12,300 bases of DNA, taken from contig JAGZLR010000056.1 of the NCBI GenBank assembly GCA_018364635.1, positions 1-12,300 of the forward strand. The letters run 5' to 3'. The notes under the pieces are model-generated. The model saw only the letters and a list, made by a program, of their open reading frames with translations. It was not told the origin of the DNA and searched no databases. Of the stretch, positions 1 to 7,890 are shown in pieces (within the stretch, counting starts at the first letter, position 1; every line of letters begins with the position of its first letter). The position numbers and the translations under genes were made by a program. Origin of the DNA: Clostridiales bacterium. Its GTDB lineage: Bacteria; Bacillota; Clostridia; Lachnospirales; Anaerotignaceae.

Positions 1-333
1 AATCGCCATCCCGCTTTTTTTTGCTTTCTCAATATCATTTTCCATAGCAAAGTGCCCTGCAAGCTGACCCATACCAAAATGTGCATCTATGACGCAAGAA
101 ACTGGTGTTTCCTTCACAATTTCAAATTTTGCATTTAAATTTGTCTTTCCGCTTTTTAGACTTTTATAGTACCGTACCATTCTTTGCATTCCGTGAGATT
201 CTATGCCATATAGATCCGCAGTCAGCAGTACGTCAGTGATGATTTGACTCTCTTCCTTCGCAAATCCAAAGGCCATAAACACATCATCACAAAACTTTTT
301 CAAATCAGCGTATTGAAAATATTGATATCCCAT
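1..333 (-). CDS. Ldh_2-family malate/lactate dehydrogenase, N-terminal part (cut by window edge)
   Basis: Only the first 111 codons are present; the gene continues past the left edge. The product begins MGYQYFQYADLKKFCDDVF and contains DLYGIESHGMQRMVRYY at about residues 40-56. That matches the signature region of the malate/L-lactate dehydrogenase (Ldh_2) family, usually seen as ADLRGIDSHGVxRLPxY, in which the conserved His takes part in catalysis. A second conserved stretch, IDAHFGMGQLAGHFAM, follows at about residues 81-96. Family members are cytosolic NAD(P)-dependent oxidoreductases of 2-hydroxyacids such as malate, lactate, ureidoglycolate and sulfolactate, so the exact substrate cannot be assigned from this fragment. 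The ATG is preceded by GGAGGGA at good spacing and by a good -10/-35 pair. A terminator lies between it and the upstream cluster, so it is probably a separate transcription unit. Confidence 0.85.
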   Translation of the reverse strand, partial: MGYQYFQYADLKKFCDDVFMAFGFAKEESQIITDVLLTADLYGIESHGMQRMVRYYKSLKSGKTNLNAKFEIVKETPVSCVIDAHFGMGQLAGHFAMENDIEKAKKSGMAI

Positions 334-367
334 GAGATTTTTCCCTCCAAAATTCTAAATTATTTTT

Positions 368-396
368 ATATTACATGAAAGATTTTGTAAAATCAA
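368..396 (-). promoter_or_regulatory. Candidate sigma-A promoter of the Ldh_2 dehydrogenase gene
   Basis: On the minus strand, TTGATT (391-396) is separated by exactly 17 bp from TAATAT (368-373). It lies about 35 bp upstream of the dehydrogenase start codon and just downstream of the terminator of the preceding cluster. The assignment rests on sequence match and position only. Confidence 0.55.
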
Positions 397-433
397 TATT
401 TTTATCATTATCCCTGTTACCTCAGCTAGAAAC

Positions 434-473
434 AAAAAAGCCGCTGGTTTTTGTCCCGCTCCAGCAGCTTTTT
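434..473 (-). terminator. Intrinsic terminator of the nfo-to-TPR cluster
   Basis: Read on the minus strand, the stem GCTGCTGG/CCAGCGGC (one G-U pair) closes a loop of about 13 nt. A-rich and T-rich runs flank and extend it, and it ends in TTTTTT. It starts about 7 bp after the stop codon of the TPR gene, so it is the natural 3' end of the six-gene leftward cluster. Confidence 0.85.
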
Positions 474-479
474 CATTGG

Positions 480-1490
480 TTATTCTTTTACCTGCCTAGT
501 CTGTTCTATCAACATTCCCGCCTGATACAGCATCCCCATTGCGTTGACTACATAAGGATGCACGTCTTTTAACTCCCAATAAGGGTTTAACGCCTGCATT
601 GTAATAGAAATTAATTCACTTAAAAAAGCATACCATTTTTTATACTCCTCTGAATCTTTTGTCCATCCGTAAACCTGGAGCATTTCACTCATCATATCAA
701 TGGAACCCATTTTTTCCCCAATGGTATGAAATGTTTCTGGCGACTGACAGTATTGATGGGTGCAATAAAGCCCCGCAGATGTGCTGATCGCACAAACCAT
801 CTGATAGTATCCTGACAAATTATTCTGAAATAAAGAAATCAATTCTTTATTGCTAAGTAAAGAGAGAACAAAAACCGGTGCAATTCTTGTCACAGCCTCT
901 ATCGGCTGAAAATAGTTTGAAATGTATCCCCGTTCTTTGCCTTTTGCTGCCAAAGCCTCCAATAAATTTGTTTTAAAATCATTTTCATTGAGCATAGAAC
1001 TGCTATTATTTTTCATCAGCATAGTATCATTTTTTTTCTGTGACACCAAAGGCACATCATAATGTTCTTCAATTTCTTCATAAGTCTCTATTGCTTCATC
1101 GTAACGATACAGACTCCTTAAAATATTTGCTTTTTCATACATAGCAGCGCCATAGACAGGATCGATTTTAAGCGCTTTATTTACATATTTCAGCGCTTTT
1201 TCATAATCGCCGCTTATTCCATAGGCACAGGCAAGGCAAAGCCAGTTTTCCGCATAATCCTCCGCCATTTCTCCTACGTTCAGATATTTCTCAATTGCTT
1301 CTTGAACCTTGCCATTTTTCACACTGTTATCGGCAGATTTTTTTATCCCCACAGCACATTCAAAACAGTTTTGTTGACAATGATCGCACTGCTTTAAACT
1401 ATATTTTTCATGCTTTTGTTCATCCCATGCCAATGACACAGGCTTTCCTTCTGTCACCTTCTTGGCGCCTTTTAATTTTTCAATAAACAT
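480..1490 (-). CDS. TPR-repeat protein with N-terminal four-cysteine motif
   Basis: This 336-residue protein has no signal peptide or membrane segment, so it is probably cytosolic. The N-terminus carries CDHCQQNCFEC (Cys35, 38, 42, 45), a CxxC-x3-CxxC arrangement that could bind zinc or a metal cluster. About three tetratricopeptide helical pairs follow at residues 48-146; the clearest is GDYEKALKYVNKALKIDP near 94-111. TPRs usually mediate protein-protein contacts. The C-terminal half (about 165-336) is mostly helical-looking and I do not recognise it. It contains several further Cys and His residues, including CTHQYCQSPE, but no catalytic motif I can name. It is the last gene of the leftward cluster, 32 bp after the histidine kinase, with a good SD (AGGAGAGGAAG), and is followed directly by a terminator. 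A role linked to the two-component system is possible by position only. Function unknown. Confidence 0.85.
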   Translation of the reverse strand: MFIEKLKGAKKVTEGKPVSLAWDEQKHEKYSLKQCDHCQQNCFECAVGIKKSADNSVKNGKVQEAIEKYLNVGEMAEDYAENWLCLACAYGISGDYEKALKYVNKALKIDPVYGAAMYEKANILRSLYRYDEAIETYEEIEEHYDVPLVSQKKNDTMLMKNNSSSMLNENDFKTNLLEALAAKGKERGYISNYFQPIEAVTRIAPVFVLSLLSNKELISLFQNNLSGYYQMVCAISTSAGLYCTHQYCQSPETFHTIGEKMGSIDMMSEMLQVYGWTKDSEEYKKWYAFLSELISITMQALNPYWELKDVHPYVVNAMGMLYQAGMLIEQTRQVKE

Positions 1491-1522
1491 AATTACTTCC
1501 TCTCCTTCATTGGCGTTCTTAT

Positions 1523-2956
1523 CTATCTGTTTTTATCAGAACGTTTTAAAGTAAAGTCAAATTCTGTACCCTTGCCTTCTTCACTGCTGACACGGATTGC
1601 TCCGCCATTGGCTTTCACAAATTCTTTCGCTATGGTAAGGCCTAAACCGCCGCCTTTTTTATACTCCCCACGAGAAGAATCAATTTTAAAAAATCGTTCA
1701 AAGACATGTTTTTGGTCTTCTGCACTGATTCCTTTGCCGCTGTCTCGGACCATAATATGAAGGAAGCCGTCCTCCCCATGTTCCGTTTCAATCTCAATTT
1801 TTCCATTTTGCTGTGTAAACTTTATGGCATTATCCACTAGATTTTGCACAACACGGCCAATCTTATCTGGATCTGCCAAAACATAGGACTTTTCTTTTTC
1901 AAAAGTCAGAGATAAATCAATTTCTTTTTCCAATAGTCTTGGCTCAAACCGCTGGACAACATTTTTGATTAGCTCATTGATATCAAAATCACATAAATCC
2001 ACTGTCATTTTATCAGACTGCGCTTCATTGAGCAAAACAATATCATTGGTTAGCTTTGACAGACGCTGTGTTTCTTCCAGAACAATATTTAAGTAGTGAT
2101 TTCTTTTTTCCTCCGGTACAGTGCCATCCAATATCGCTTCCAAAAATCCACGGATGCTTGTCAGCGGCGACCGAAGATCATGAGAAATATTTGCAATAAA
2201 ATCTCTTTGGTTTTTATCATGCTGTTCCAAATTTTCTGCCATCTGATTTAAGTTTTCCGCCAGCTGACCAATCTCATCTCCACTGGTGATCGGCACCCTT
2301 TTTTCAAAATTGCCATCTGCAATGAGCTTTACTGTCTCATTGATTTTCAGCACCGGCTCCACCATATTTTTTGTTGTAAACCAAACCAGACAGACACCGA
2401 TTAGGAGAATAACGCCTAAAATCAATAACACTGTTCTCTGTACAATGAAGATAGACTGCTTTAGATCTGGAACGGAAGAGCACATAAATACGCCGCCCAT
2501 CACTTGATTGCCGATAATCAGCGGATAGCCCACTGTCAGGTTAGCTTCTTTAAACATACTGTTTTGGTAACTTTGTCTTGTAACAATATTTCCTTCTAAA
2601 ACCTTTTCTATCGCTTCATCGGTTATTTTTTTTCCAATCCAGTCATCATTGATTTTACTTGTGACAGAACTGATCTGTCCATCAGCATTCAGCATAAAAA
2701 TACTGGCATCCAAAAAATTTTCCATCAGCTGCATTTCACTTTCCAGCTGACCAATGTTTATAATGCCTGTAAAATAGGCATCATGATATTCTTTGGCTAT
2801 CTTTTGGCCTTCTATAATTAACTGTGCCTCGATCTTATCCATATAGTACTTCTCATAGGCCTTGGAGACAGCAGCAGTAAACGCCATGAGAGAAAATATT
2901 AAAATCGATACATACAATAAAAGCTGCTTACTAAGCAGTGACATTCGGTTTAACAT
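1523..2956 (-). CDS. Membrane sensor histidine kinase (HAMP-HisKA-HATPase_c)
   Basis: This 477-residue sensor kinase has a classic layout. TM1 spans about 11-31 and an extracytoplasmic sensor region about 32-168, PAS/Cache-like with FMLNADGQI near 87-95. TM2 follows at about 171-193, a HAMP linker at about 194-247, and a HisKA dimerisation domain with the phospho-acceptor His259 in ANISHDLRSPL. The ATPase domain shows the N box (QNLVDNAIKF, 371-380), G1 (DSGKGI, 405-410), F box (FERFF, 419-423) and G2 (GGGLGL, 435-440). All catalytic boxes are intact, so it should autophosphorylate and pass phosphate to the response regulator encoded one base upstream (stop and start read TGATATG). The architecture resembles PhoR/ResE-type Firmicute kinases, but no cytoplasmic PAS domain is seen and the stimulus cannot be deduced. 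Confidence 0.95.
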   Translation of the reverse strand: MLNRMSLLSKQLLLYVSILIFSLMAFTAAVSKAYEKYYMDKIEAQLIIEGQKIAKEYHDAYFTGIINIGQLESEMQLMENFLDASIFMLNADGQISSVTSKINDDWIGKKITDEAIEKVLEGNIVTRQSYQNSMFKEANLTVGYPLIIGNQVMGGVFMCSSVPDLKQSIFIVQRTVLLILGVILLIGVCLVWFTTKNMVEPVLKINETVKLIADGNFEKRVPITSGDEIGQLAENLNQMAENLEQHDKNQRDFIANISHDLRSPLTSIRGFLEAILDGTVPEEKRNHYLNIVLEETQRLSKLTNDIVLLNEAQSDKMTVDLCDFDINELIKNVVQRFEPRLLEKEIDLSLTFEKEKSYVLADPDKIGRVVQNLVDNAIKFTQQNGKIEIETEHGEDGFLHIMVRDSGKGISAEDQKHVFERFFKIDSSRGEYKKGGGLGLTIAKEFVKANGGAIRVSSEEGKGTEFDFTLKRSDKNR

Positions 2957-2957
2957 A

Positions 2958-3647
2958 TCACCTCACCTCGAATTTATATCCTACGCCCCAAACAGTTCGA
3001 ATTCCCCAAGTTGCCTCTTCTTCTTTTAATTTCTCACGAATCCTCTTAATGTGTACATCCACAGTGCGGGTATCGCCAATATATTCATAGCCCCAAATTT
3101 TATCTAGCAGCTGTTCTCTTGTAAACACCTGATTTGGGTGAGAAGCTAAAAAGTACAGTACTTCCAATTCCTTGGGCGGAAAATCTAATCTTTGGTCATG
3201 ATATGTCACAGAAAAATCAGAAAGATTAATAATAAGCCCTGGTAGTTCGATCCTTTTTGAATCCTCTGCCTTTGGCTTTACCTCATAGCGTCTTAAAACA
3301 GCTTTGACCCTAGCTACCATTTCCTTTGGATCAAATGGTTTTACAATATAATCGTCAGCGCCTAGTTCTAATCCCAAAACCTTATCAAATGTTTCGCCTT
3401 TGGCAGTCAACATAATAACAGGTGTATTTCCTTTTTTTCGGATTCCACTTAATACCTGATAGCCATCCATCCCTGGAAGCATAATATCAAGCATAACAAG
3501 AGAAGGCTGGAATGCCTGAAACTCTTCTAACGCCTTATTCCCATCATGTACTTGTCTTGTCTCATATCCCTCTTTCGCCAAATACAAGCTGATTAATTCT
3601 GCAATATGCTCGTCGTCATCCACAACTAAAATTTTTGTTTTCGGCAT
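2958..3647 (-). CDS. OmpR/PhoP-family DNA-binding response regulator
   Basis: This 229-residue cytosolic transcription factor is the partner of the adjacent kinase. The receiver domain (1-120) has the acidic pocket Asp10-12, the phospho-acceptor Asp54 in MLDIMLPGMDG, Thr81 in MLTAKG, and Lys103 in DDYIVKPFDP. The C-terminal winged helix (about 130-229) includes FPPKELEVLYFLASHP, FTREQLLDKIWGY, and the recognition/wing segment RTVDVHIKRIREKL, ending VWGVGYKFE; all are typical of OmpR-type regulators. The start codon is set by an AAGGGGG site that overlaps the end of mutS2, suggesting translational coupling. The stop lies one base before the kinase start. The target genes are unknown. It could be a PhoP-, ResD- or KdpE-like regulator, and length and motifs do not discriminate. 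Confidence 0.95.
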   Translation of the reverse strand: MPKTKILVVDDDEHIAELISLYLAKEGYETRQVHDGNKALEEFQAFQPSLVMLDIMLPGMDGYQVLSGIRKKGNTPVIMLTAKGETFDKVLGLELGADDYIVKPFDPKEMVARVKAVLRRYEVKPKAEDSKRIELPGLIINLSDFSVTYHDQRLDFPPKELEVLYFLASHPNQVFTREQLLDKIWGYEYIGDTRTVDVHIKRIREKLKEEEATWGIRTVWGVGYKFEVR

Positions 3648-3662
3648 TTCGCAACCCCCTTC

Positions 3663-6041
3663 TCACTTTAACTCAACTACAGTAACACCCATCTCTCCTT
3701 CACCAAACATTCCCGGCCTATGACTTTTTACATGGGAATTTCGATCAAGGAAACTTTGCACTGCTGACCGGAGAGCACCAGTGCCTTTTCCATGGATAAT
3801 CGTTACTTTTTTTAGCCCTGCCAAGTATGCATCATCAATATATTTATCTACAAGGCCAATACACTCATCCACTAACATGCCGCGACAGTCTAATTCTGAC
3901 GAAATAAATTGGCTTTTTCCGCTTTTTACTTTCGCCACCACTTTTTTGGCGCTATTCGTTTCTTTTTCCGGCTTTGAGTCATCTAACATCAGTTCTGTCT
4001 TTGGCACTTTAATTTTCATCATTCCTGTCTGCACATAGACATCCCCATTGGTGTCAGGCGCTTTTAATACTGTTCCATTTTGGTCAAAGCTGATAATATA
4101 GACACTATCGCCTTCCTTGAGATTTTCCGGTGCCTTGTGATAGGACTTCTTTTTCTTGGAATTGTTTAAAAACTCTTCCTGCATTTTTGAAAGCTGTGTT
4201 TTCAGCTTCAGACGATTTGCATTCATCTGATTCAAATTGGCTTTCGACTTTGCGTCTCTGTTGATTTCTTTGATAATCCGGTCCGCTTCTTCTTTCGCCC
4301 GCTGATAAACCTGACGAGCTTCCTCTTGCGCTTTGGCAAGTATCTTTTCTCTGCTTTCCGCCGTTTTTTTCTTTTGTATCTCAACCTCTTCTTTCAGCCG
4401 TTCCGCTTCTTTCCGATAACTTTCCGCCCGTTCCTTCTCAATCAAAACTGTCCGCTTGCTCTCTTCCAAGTCTGTAATAACATCCTCAAACTTCACAGCT
4501 TCCCTGCTAATAAATTCCTTTGCCTCATGAATAATATCCTCCGACAGACCTAAACGTTTGGAAATGGCAAAGGCATTACTCTTCCCAGGCACGCCAATAA
4601 GAAGCCGGTAAGTAGGGCGCAAAGATTCCACATCAAACTCACAGCTTGCATTTTCCACACCCTCTGTGGAAATCGCATACACTTTTAATTCACTATAATG
4701 GGTCGTAACAGCAGTACGTATCTTTCGTCTGTGCAAATGCGTAATAATACTCATCGCTAAAGCTGCGCCTTCTGTAGGATCCGTTCCTGCGCCAAGCTCA
4801 TCAAACAAGACAAGGGACTGCTCCGTCACTTCCTCCAGAATCCGTACCGTGTTACTCATATGTGCAGAAAATGTAGATAAGTTTTGTTCAATACTCTGTT
4901 CATCTCCAATATCCGCAAACACATCATCAAAAACTGCCAGCTGACTGTTATCAAATGCTGGTATATGAAGGCCCGACTGTCCCATCAGCGTAAATAGCCC
5001 TAACGTTTTTAACGCTACCGTTTTTCCCCCTGTATTTGGTCCTGTAATCAGGAGGGTGGTAAATTCCTTGCCTAAATAAATATCTATGGGAACAACAGCC
5101 TTTTTGTCCAGCAACGGGTGTCTTGCCTTTCGAATATTGATGTATCCTTTTGTATTAAAGTACGGCTGACTCGCCTCCATATCTAGCGATAACTCGCCTT
5201 TTGCAAATACAAAATCTAAATGGGCGATGACATCCAAATTAGCGCTTAGAACCGCAGTATTCTCTGCCACAAGATCTGAAAGCATCCGCAGAATTTTTTC
5301 AATCTCTTCTTTTTCTTTCGCCTGCAATTCTTTAATTTTATTGTTCAGCGACACAACGCTCATTGGCTCAATAAAAACAGTACTTCCTGTATTGGATTGG
5401 TCATGGACCATTCCCTGGAATACATTGCGGTACTCACTTTTTACTGGAACGCAATATCTGTCGTTTCGGATGGTAATTACAGCATCTTGCAGCATTGTCC
5501 GATAACTTTGAGACGCAATAATTCCATTTAAATGTTCTCGAATTCTCTGGTTAGAAATTTGGATCTCTTTTCTTACACTTCTTAACCCTGCACTTGCATC
5601 ATCAGAAATTTCTGTTTCTGATAAGATACAGCGGTTAATTTCTTTTTCCAGCGCTGCAAGGGGTGTAATCAAAGAAAAAAGATCCTCTAAACCTCCAAAG
5701 TTATCATCCTTTGTCTCATGAGAAGCATAGTTTTTCAGTTTGCGGCAGACATATAAAAATTCGCCGATTCCCATCAAATCTGCTGTTGTCAGCAGACCAC
5801 CCATACTCCCGCGATGAAGCTGTGGACGTATGTCATGAAGCCCGCCTAAAGGCAAGCTGCCTTTTTTTAATATCATTTTTACTGCGTCCGTTGTCTCTGT
5901 CTGTCCATGAACGATGTCACTCATCTCCGTCATAGGCAAAAGTGTCTCTGCTTTTTCTTTTCCCATCGGGCTGACAGCAAAGTTCATAAGCCTTTGACGG
6001 ACCTTGACAAATTCCAACGTACGCAACGCTCTTTCATTCAT
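3663..6041 (-). CDS. mutS2: MutS2 ATPase/endonuclease with Smr domain
   Basis: The protein has 792 residues, the usual length of Firmicute MutS2 (about 780-790). It lacks the mismatch-recognition domain of MutS. It has a core/lever region (about 1-300), then an ABC-type ATPase with Walker A GPNTGGKT (334-341), Walker B LVLFDELGAGTDP (410-422) and a signature-helix region around 380-400. A long, charged coiled coil follows at about 505-635, then a KOW-like segment (LKEGDSVYI, 641-649). The C-terminal Smr nuclease domain (about 715-792) has LDCRGM and IIHGKGTGALR. Family work links MutS2 both to suppression of homologous recombination and to ribosome-collision rescue by splitting stalled ribosomes (RqcU). 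All key motifs are present, so it should be active. It lies 40 bp after the SDR gene and 15 bp before the response regulator, inside the leftward cluster. Confidence 0.97.
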   Translation of the reverse strand: MNERALRTLEFVKVRQRLMNFAVSPMGKEKAETLLPMTEMSDIVHGQTETTDAVKMILKKGSLPLGGLHDIRPQLHRGSMGGLLTTADLMGIGEFLYVCRKLKNYASHETKDDNFGGLEDLFSLITPLAALEKEINRCILSETEISDDASAGLRSVRKEIQISNQRIREHLNGIIASQSYRTMLQDAVITIRNDRYCVPVKSEYRNVFQGMVHDQSNTGSTVFIEPMSVVSLNNKIKELQAKEKEEIEKILRMLSDLVAENTAVLSANLDVIAHLDFVFAKGELSLDMEASQPYFNTKGYINIRKARHPLLDKKAVVPIDIYLGKEFTTLLITGPNTGGKTVALKTLGLFTLMGQSGLHIPAFDNSQLAVFDDVFADIGDEQSIEQNLSTFSAHMSNTVRILEEVTEQSLVLFDELGAGTDPTEGAALAMSIITHLHRRKIRTAVTTHYSELKVYAISTEGVENASCEFDVESLRPTYRLLIGVPGKSNAFAISKRLGLSEDIIHEAKEFISREAVKFEDVITDLEESKRTVLIEKERAESYRKEAERLKEEVEIQKKKTAESREKILAKAQEEARQVYQRAKEEADRIIKEINRDAKSKANLNQMNANRLKLKTQLSKMQEEFLNNSKKKKSYHKAPENLKEGDSVYIISFDQNGTVLKAPDTNGDVYVQTGMMKIKVPKTELMLDDSKPEKETNSAKKVVAKVKSGKSQFISSELDCRGMLVDECIGLVDKYIDDAYLAGLKKVTIIHGKGTGALRSAVQSFLDRNSHVKSHRPGMFGEGEMGVTVVELK

Positions 6042-6081
6042 AATATAAACCTTTCTATCTATAAATAATTAGTCTAGCCTA

Positions 6082-6822
6082 TCAAATCATTCCACCATCG
6101 CAGGTGATCACCTGGCCTGTAATAAATTCTGAATTATTACTTGCCAAAAAAACAGCAAGTTTCCCAATCTCCTCAGCTTTTCCAAACCGCATCAGGCTTA
6201 TTTCCTCTGTCAGTGCCTCTCGATCTTCCTCTGTTAGCCACTGGTTCATTTTTGTCTCAATCACACCGCAGGCAATGGCATTGACCCGTATACCGCTAGG
6301 TCCTACCTCTCGCGCAAGGGCTTTGGTAAACGCATTCACCCCACCTTTTGCCGCAGAGTAAGCCACTTCGCAGCTAGCCCCCTTCACCCCCCACATAGAG
6401 GAAATATTGATAATGGAGCCGCTTTTTTCTTGAATCATTTTGGGCAAAGCCGCATGACAGCAGTTATAAACAGAATATAAATTTGTTTTCATAATCCTAT
6501 TCCAGTCGTCAGGCTCCATATCTGTCAGCAAACCCACATAAGAAATACCTGCATTGTTTACTAAAATATCGATCTTTCCATAAATACTGATAATTTTGTC
6601 CATCATTTCTTTTGTTTCTTTATAGCTTGATACATCTGTCATATAGGAATAAGAATAATACCCCATATCCTTCAGTTCATTTTGTACTTTCACCAATTCA
6701 TCCGCGCTTTTGGAGGCATTTAATATCACATTACAACCAGCCTTGGCAAATTCTATTGCAATTTGTTTCCCAATGCCTCTGCTTGATCCAGTAATCAGAA
6801 CAGTTTTTCCTTTCAGTTCCAT
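6082..6822 (-). CDS. Short-chain dehydrogenase/reductase, FabG-like
   Basis: This 246-residue classical SDR has a Rossmann cofactor motif TGSSRGIG (11-18), structural NNAG (89-92), and the catalytic set Asn114, Ser142, Tyr155 and Lys159 (YSAAK). The C-terminal PEEIG-like segment (GKAEEIGKLAVFLAS) and the ITGQVITCDGG ending are typical of 3-oxoacyl-ACP reductases. It would reduce a keto group with NAD(P)H in the cytosol. Length and ending fit FabG, but no other fatty-acid synthesis gene lies nearby, so this may be a FabG paralogue acting on another substrate. I therefore give no gene symbol. The start is supported by a strong AAGGAGGA site in the 16-bp gap after nfo, which implies co-transcription with nfo and mutS2. 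Confidence 0.9.
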   Translation of the reverse strand: MELKGKTVLITGSSRGIGKQIAIEFAKAGCNVILNASKSADELVKVQNELKDMGYYSYSYMTDVSSYKETKEMMDKIISIYGKIDILVNNAGISYVGLLTDMEPDDWNRIMKTNLYSVYNCCHAALPKMIQEKSGSIINISSMWGVKGASCEVAYSAAKGGVNAFTKALAREVGPSGIRVNAIACGVIETKMNQWLTEEDREALTEEISLMRFGKAEEIGKLAVFLASNNSEFITGQVITCDGGMI

Positions 6823-6838
6823 GAAAATCCTCCTTTTT

Positions 6839-7699
6839 CTATCTTGCAGCTGACTTCAGAAACTCAATCTCTTCCTGATATAGATTTGTTTTGTTGTCCA
6901 GCCATGGCGTCTCTAAAATCAACGGACGGCCAAAAGACGCCGGATGCTTCACTAATGCTGAAAACACTGATTTCCCGATATAATCTTTCCCCTTTGGATT
7001 ATTTTTCTCTGCACCTAAATTGGCATGACGGTCCTTTCTTGCGCCGCACGGGTTTAATGATCCATTGATATGAAAAACCTTTAGGCGCTCCAAACCAATT
7101 GTCTGATCAAACTGCTGAAAAACGCCATCTAAATCATGAATCAAGTCATATCCGCTGTCATGGGTATGACAAGTATCAAAACAAACGCCTATTTTTTCTT
7201 CCAGATGCACTTTTTCTATAATGGCCTGCAGCTCTTCAAATGTTCTTCCCACTTCTGTCCCTTTTCCTGCCATTGTCTCAAGGCAGATCATTGGTTTTGT
7301 ATTCTCATCCAAAATTTGGTTGAGTCCTTGAGCAATACGATTAATTCCATACTCTAAATCCCTGCCTGTATATGCGCCTGGGTGCAGTACCAAATATTTT
7401 CCGCCTACAGCCTGTGTCCGCTGAATTTCCTTGGCTAAAAATTCAACTGCTAAATTCCATGTCTCCTCTTTCCAGCTTGCCAGGTTTATAATATAGGGCG
7501 CATGCACCACAAACTCGCTTATTCCATGTGCCGACATAAATTCTTTTCCCTCTTCAATTTTCATGGAAGAAAGTTCTTTACGCACAGTGTTTTGAGGCGC
7601 ACCAGTGTATGTCATAAATGTCGTAGCACCATAGCTGAATGCCTCCTGCGCTGCGCCTAACAAACCACCACGAATAGAAACGTGTGATCCAACTAACAT
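6839..7699 (-). CDS. nfo: Endonuclease IV (AP endonuclease, trinuclear zinc)
   Basis: This 286-residue TIM-barrel DNA repair enzyme cleaves 5' of abasic sites in base-excision repair. The N-terminus MLVGSHVSIRGG is characteristic. All nine expected metal ligands can be placed: His66, His106 (LHPG), Glu141 (LETMAG), Asp175 and His178 (FDTCHTHDSGYD), His210, Asp223 and His225 (KDRHANLG), and Glu263 (LETPW). Two departures from the common pattern are visible. The usual HxNDSK reads HINGSL at 210-215, and a short lysine-rich insert (about 230-239) precedes YIG. Neither removes a ligand, so activity is expected. It is the first gene of the leftward cluster, behind a candidate promoter and a long leader that carries an inverted repeat. 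SD is AGAAGGAG, 8-10 bp upstream. Confidence 0.95.
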   Translation of the reverse strand: MLVGSHVSIRGGLLGAAQEAFSYGATTFMTYTGAPQNTVRKELSSMKIEEGKEFMSAHGISEFVVHAPYIINLASWKEETWNLAVEFLAKEIQRTQAVGGKYLVLHPGAYTGRDLEYGINRIAQGLNQILDENTKPMICLETMAGKGTEVGRTFEELQAIIEKVHLEEKIGVCFDTCHTHDSGYDLIHDLDGVFQQFDQTIGLERLKVFHINGSLNPCGARKDRHANLGAEKNNPKGKDYIGKSVFSALVKHPASFGRPLILETPWLDNKTNLYQEEIEFLKSAAR

Positions 7700-7748
7700 A
7701 TATCAAAATTCTCCTTCTACGATAAGCTCTTTATTCTAATTGTTATTA

Positions 7749-7781
7749 CTATTTCAAAAAACCTGTTTTATTTTGAAATAG
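7749..7781. repeat. 11-bp perfect inverted repeat in the nfo leader region
   Basis: The arms CTATTTCAAAA (7749-7759) and TTTTGAAATAG (7771-7781) are perfectly complementary and separated by 11 bp. After one mismatch the match extends by about four more pairs on each side. Arm centres are 22 bp apart, about two helical turns. It lies about 50-80 bp upstream of nfo, inside the predicted leader. It could be an operator or an RNA hairpin. It has no T-tract, so it is not an ordinary terminator. Confidence 0.7.
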
Positions 7782-7827
7782 CAGTATCTTTCATTGATTG
7801 AAAAACCAGCATTCTTGTTGTTTTTAC

Positions 7828-7856
7828 ATAGTAACACAAATCTATAAGATTTGCAA
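7828..7856 (-). promoter_or_regulatory. Candidate promoter of the nfo-led cluster
   Basis: On the minus strand, TTGCAA (7851-7856) and TACTAT (7828-7833) are separated by 17 bp, each matching 4 of 6 consensus positions. This gives a leader of about 120 nt before nfo. Its -35 lies only 34 bp from the -35 of the divergent membrane-protein promoter, so the two may share regulators or interfere. A TTGAAA within the inverted repeat could be an alternative -35, but it has no good -10. Confidence 0.4.
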
Positions 7857-7890
7857 TTTCGCAGATCTTCTCAAATTTTTTTTAACAGAG

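Noticed and set aside
375..572. 65-codon plus-strand open frame at the left
   Set aside because: It overlaps the dehydrogenase promoter, the terminator and the 3' end of the TPR gene on the other strand, has no SD, and its composition is that of noncoding A/T-rich DNA.
6058..6085. TTGATA-16-TATAGA on the minus strand as an internal promoter for mutS2
   Set aside because: The predicted start would fall on the mutS2 ribosome binding site (6050-6054), so the transcript could not be translated efficiently. The boxes overlap the SDR stop region and are probably chance.
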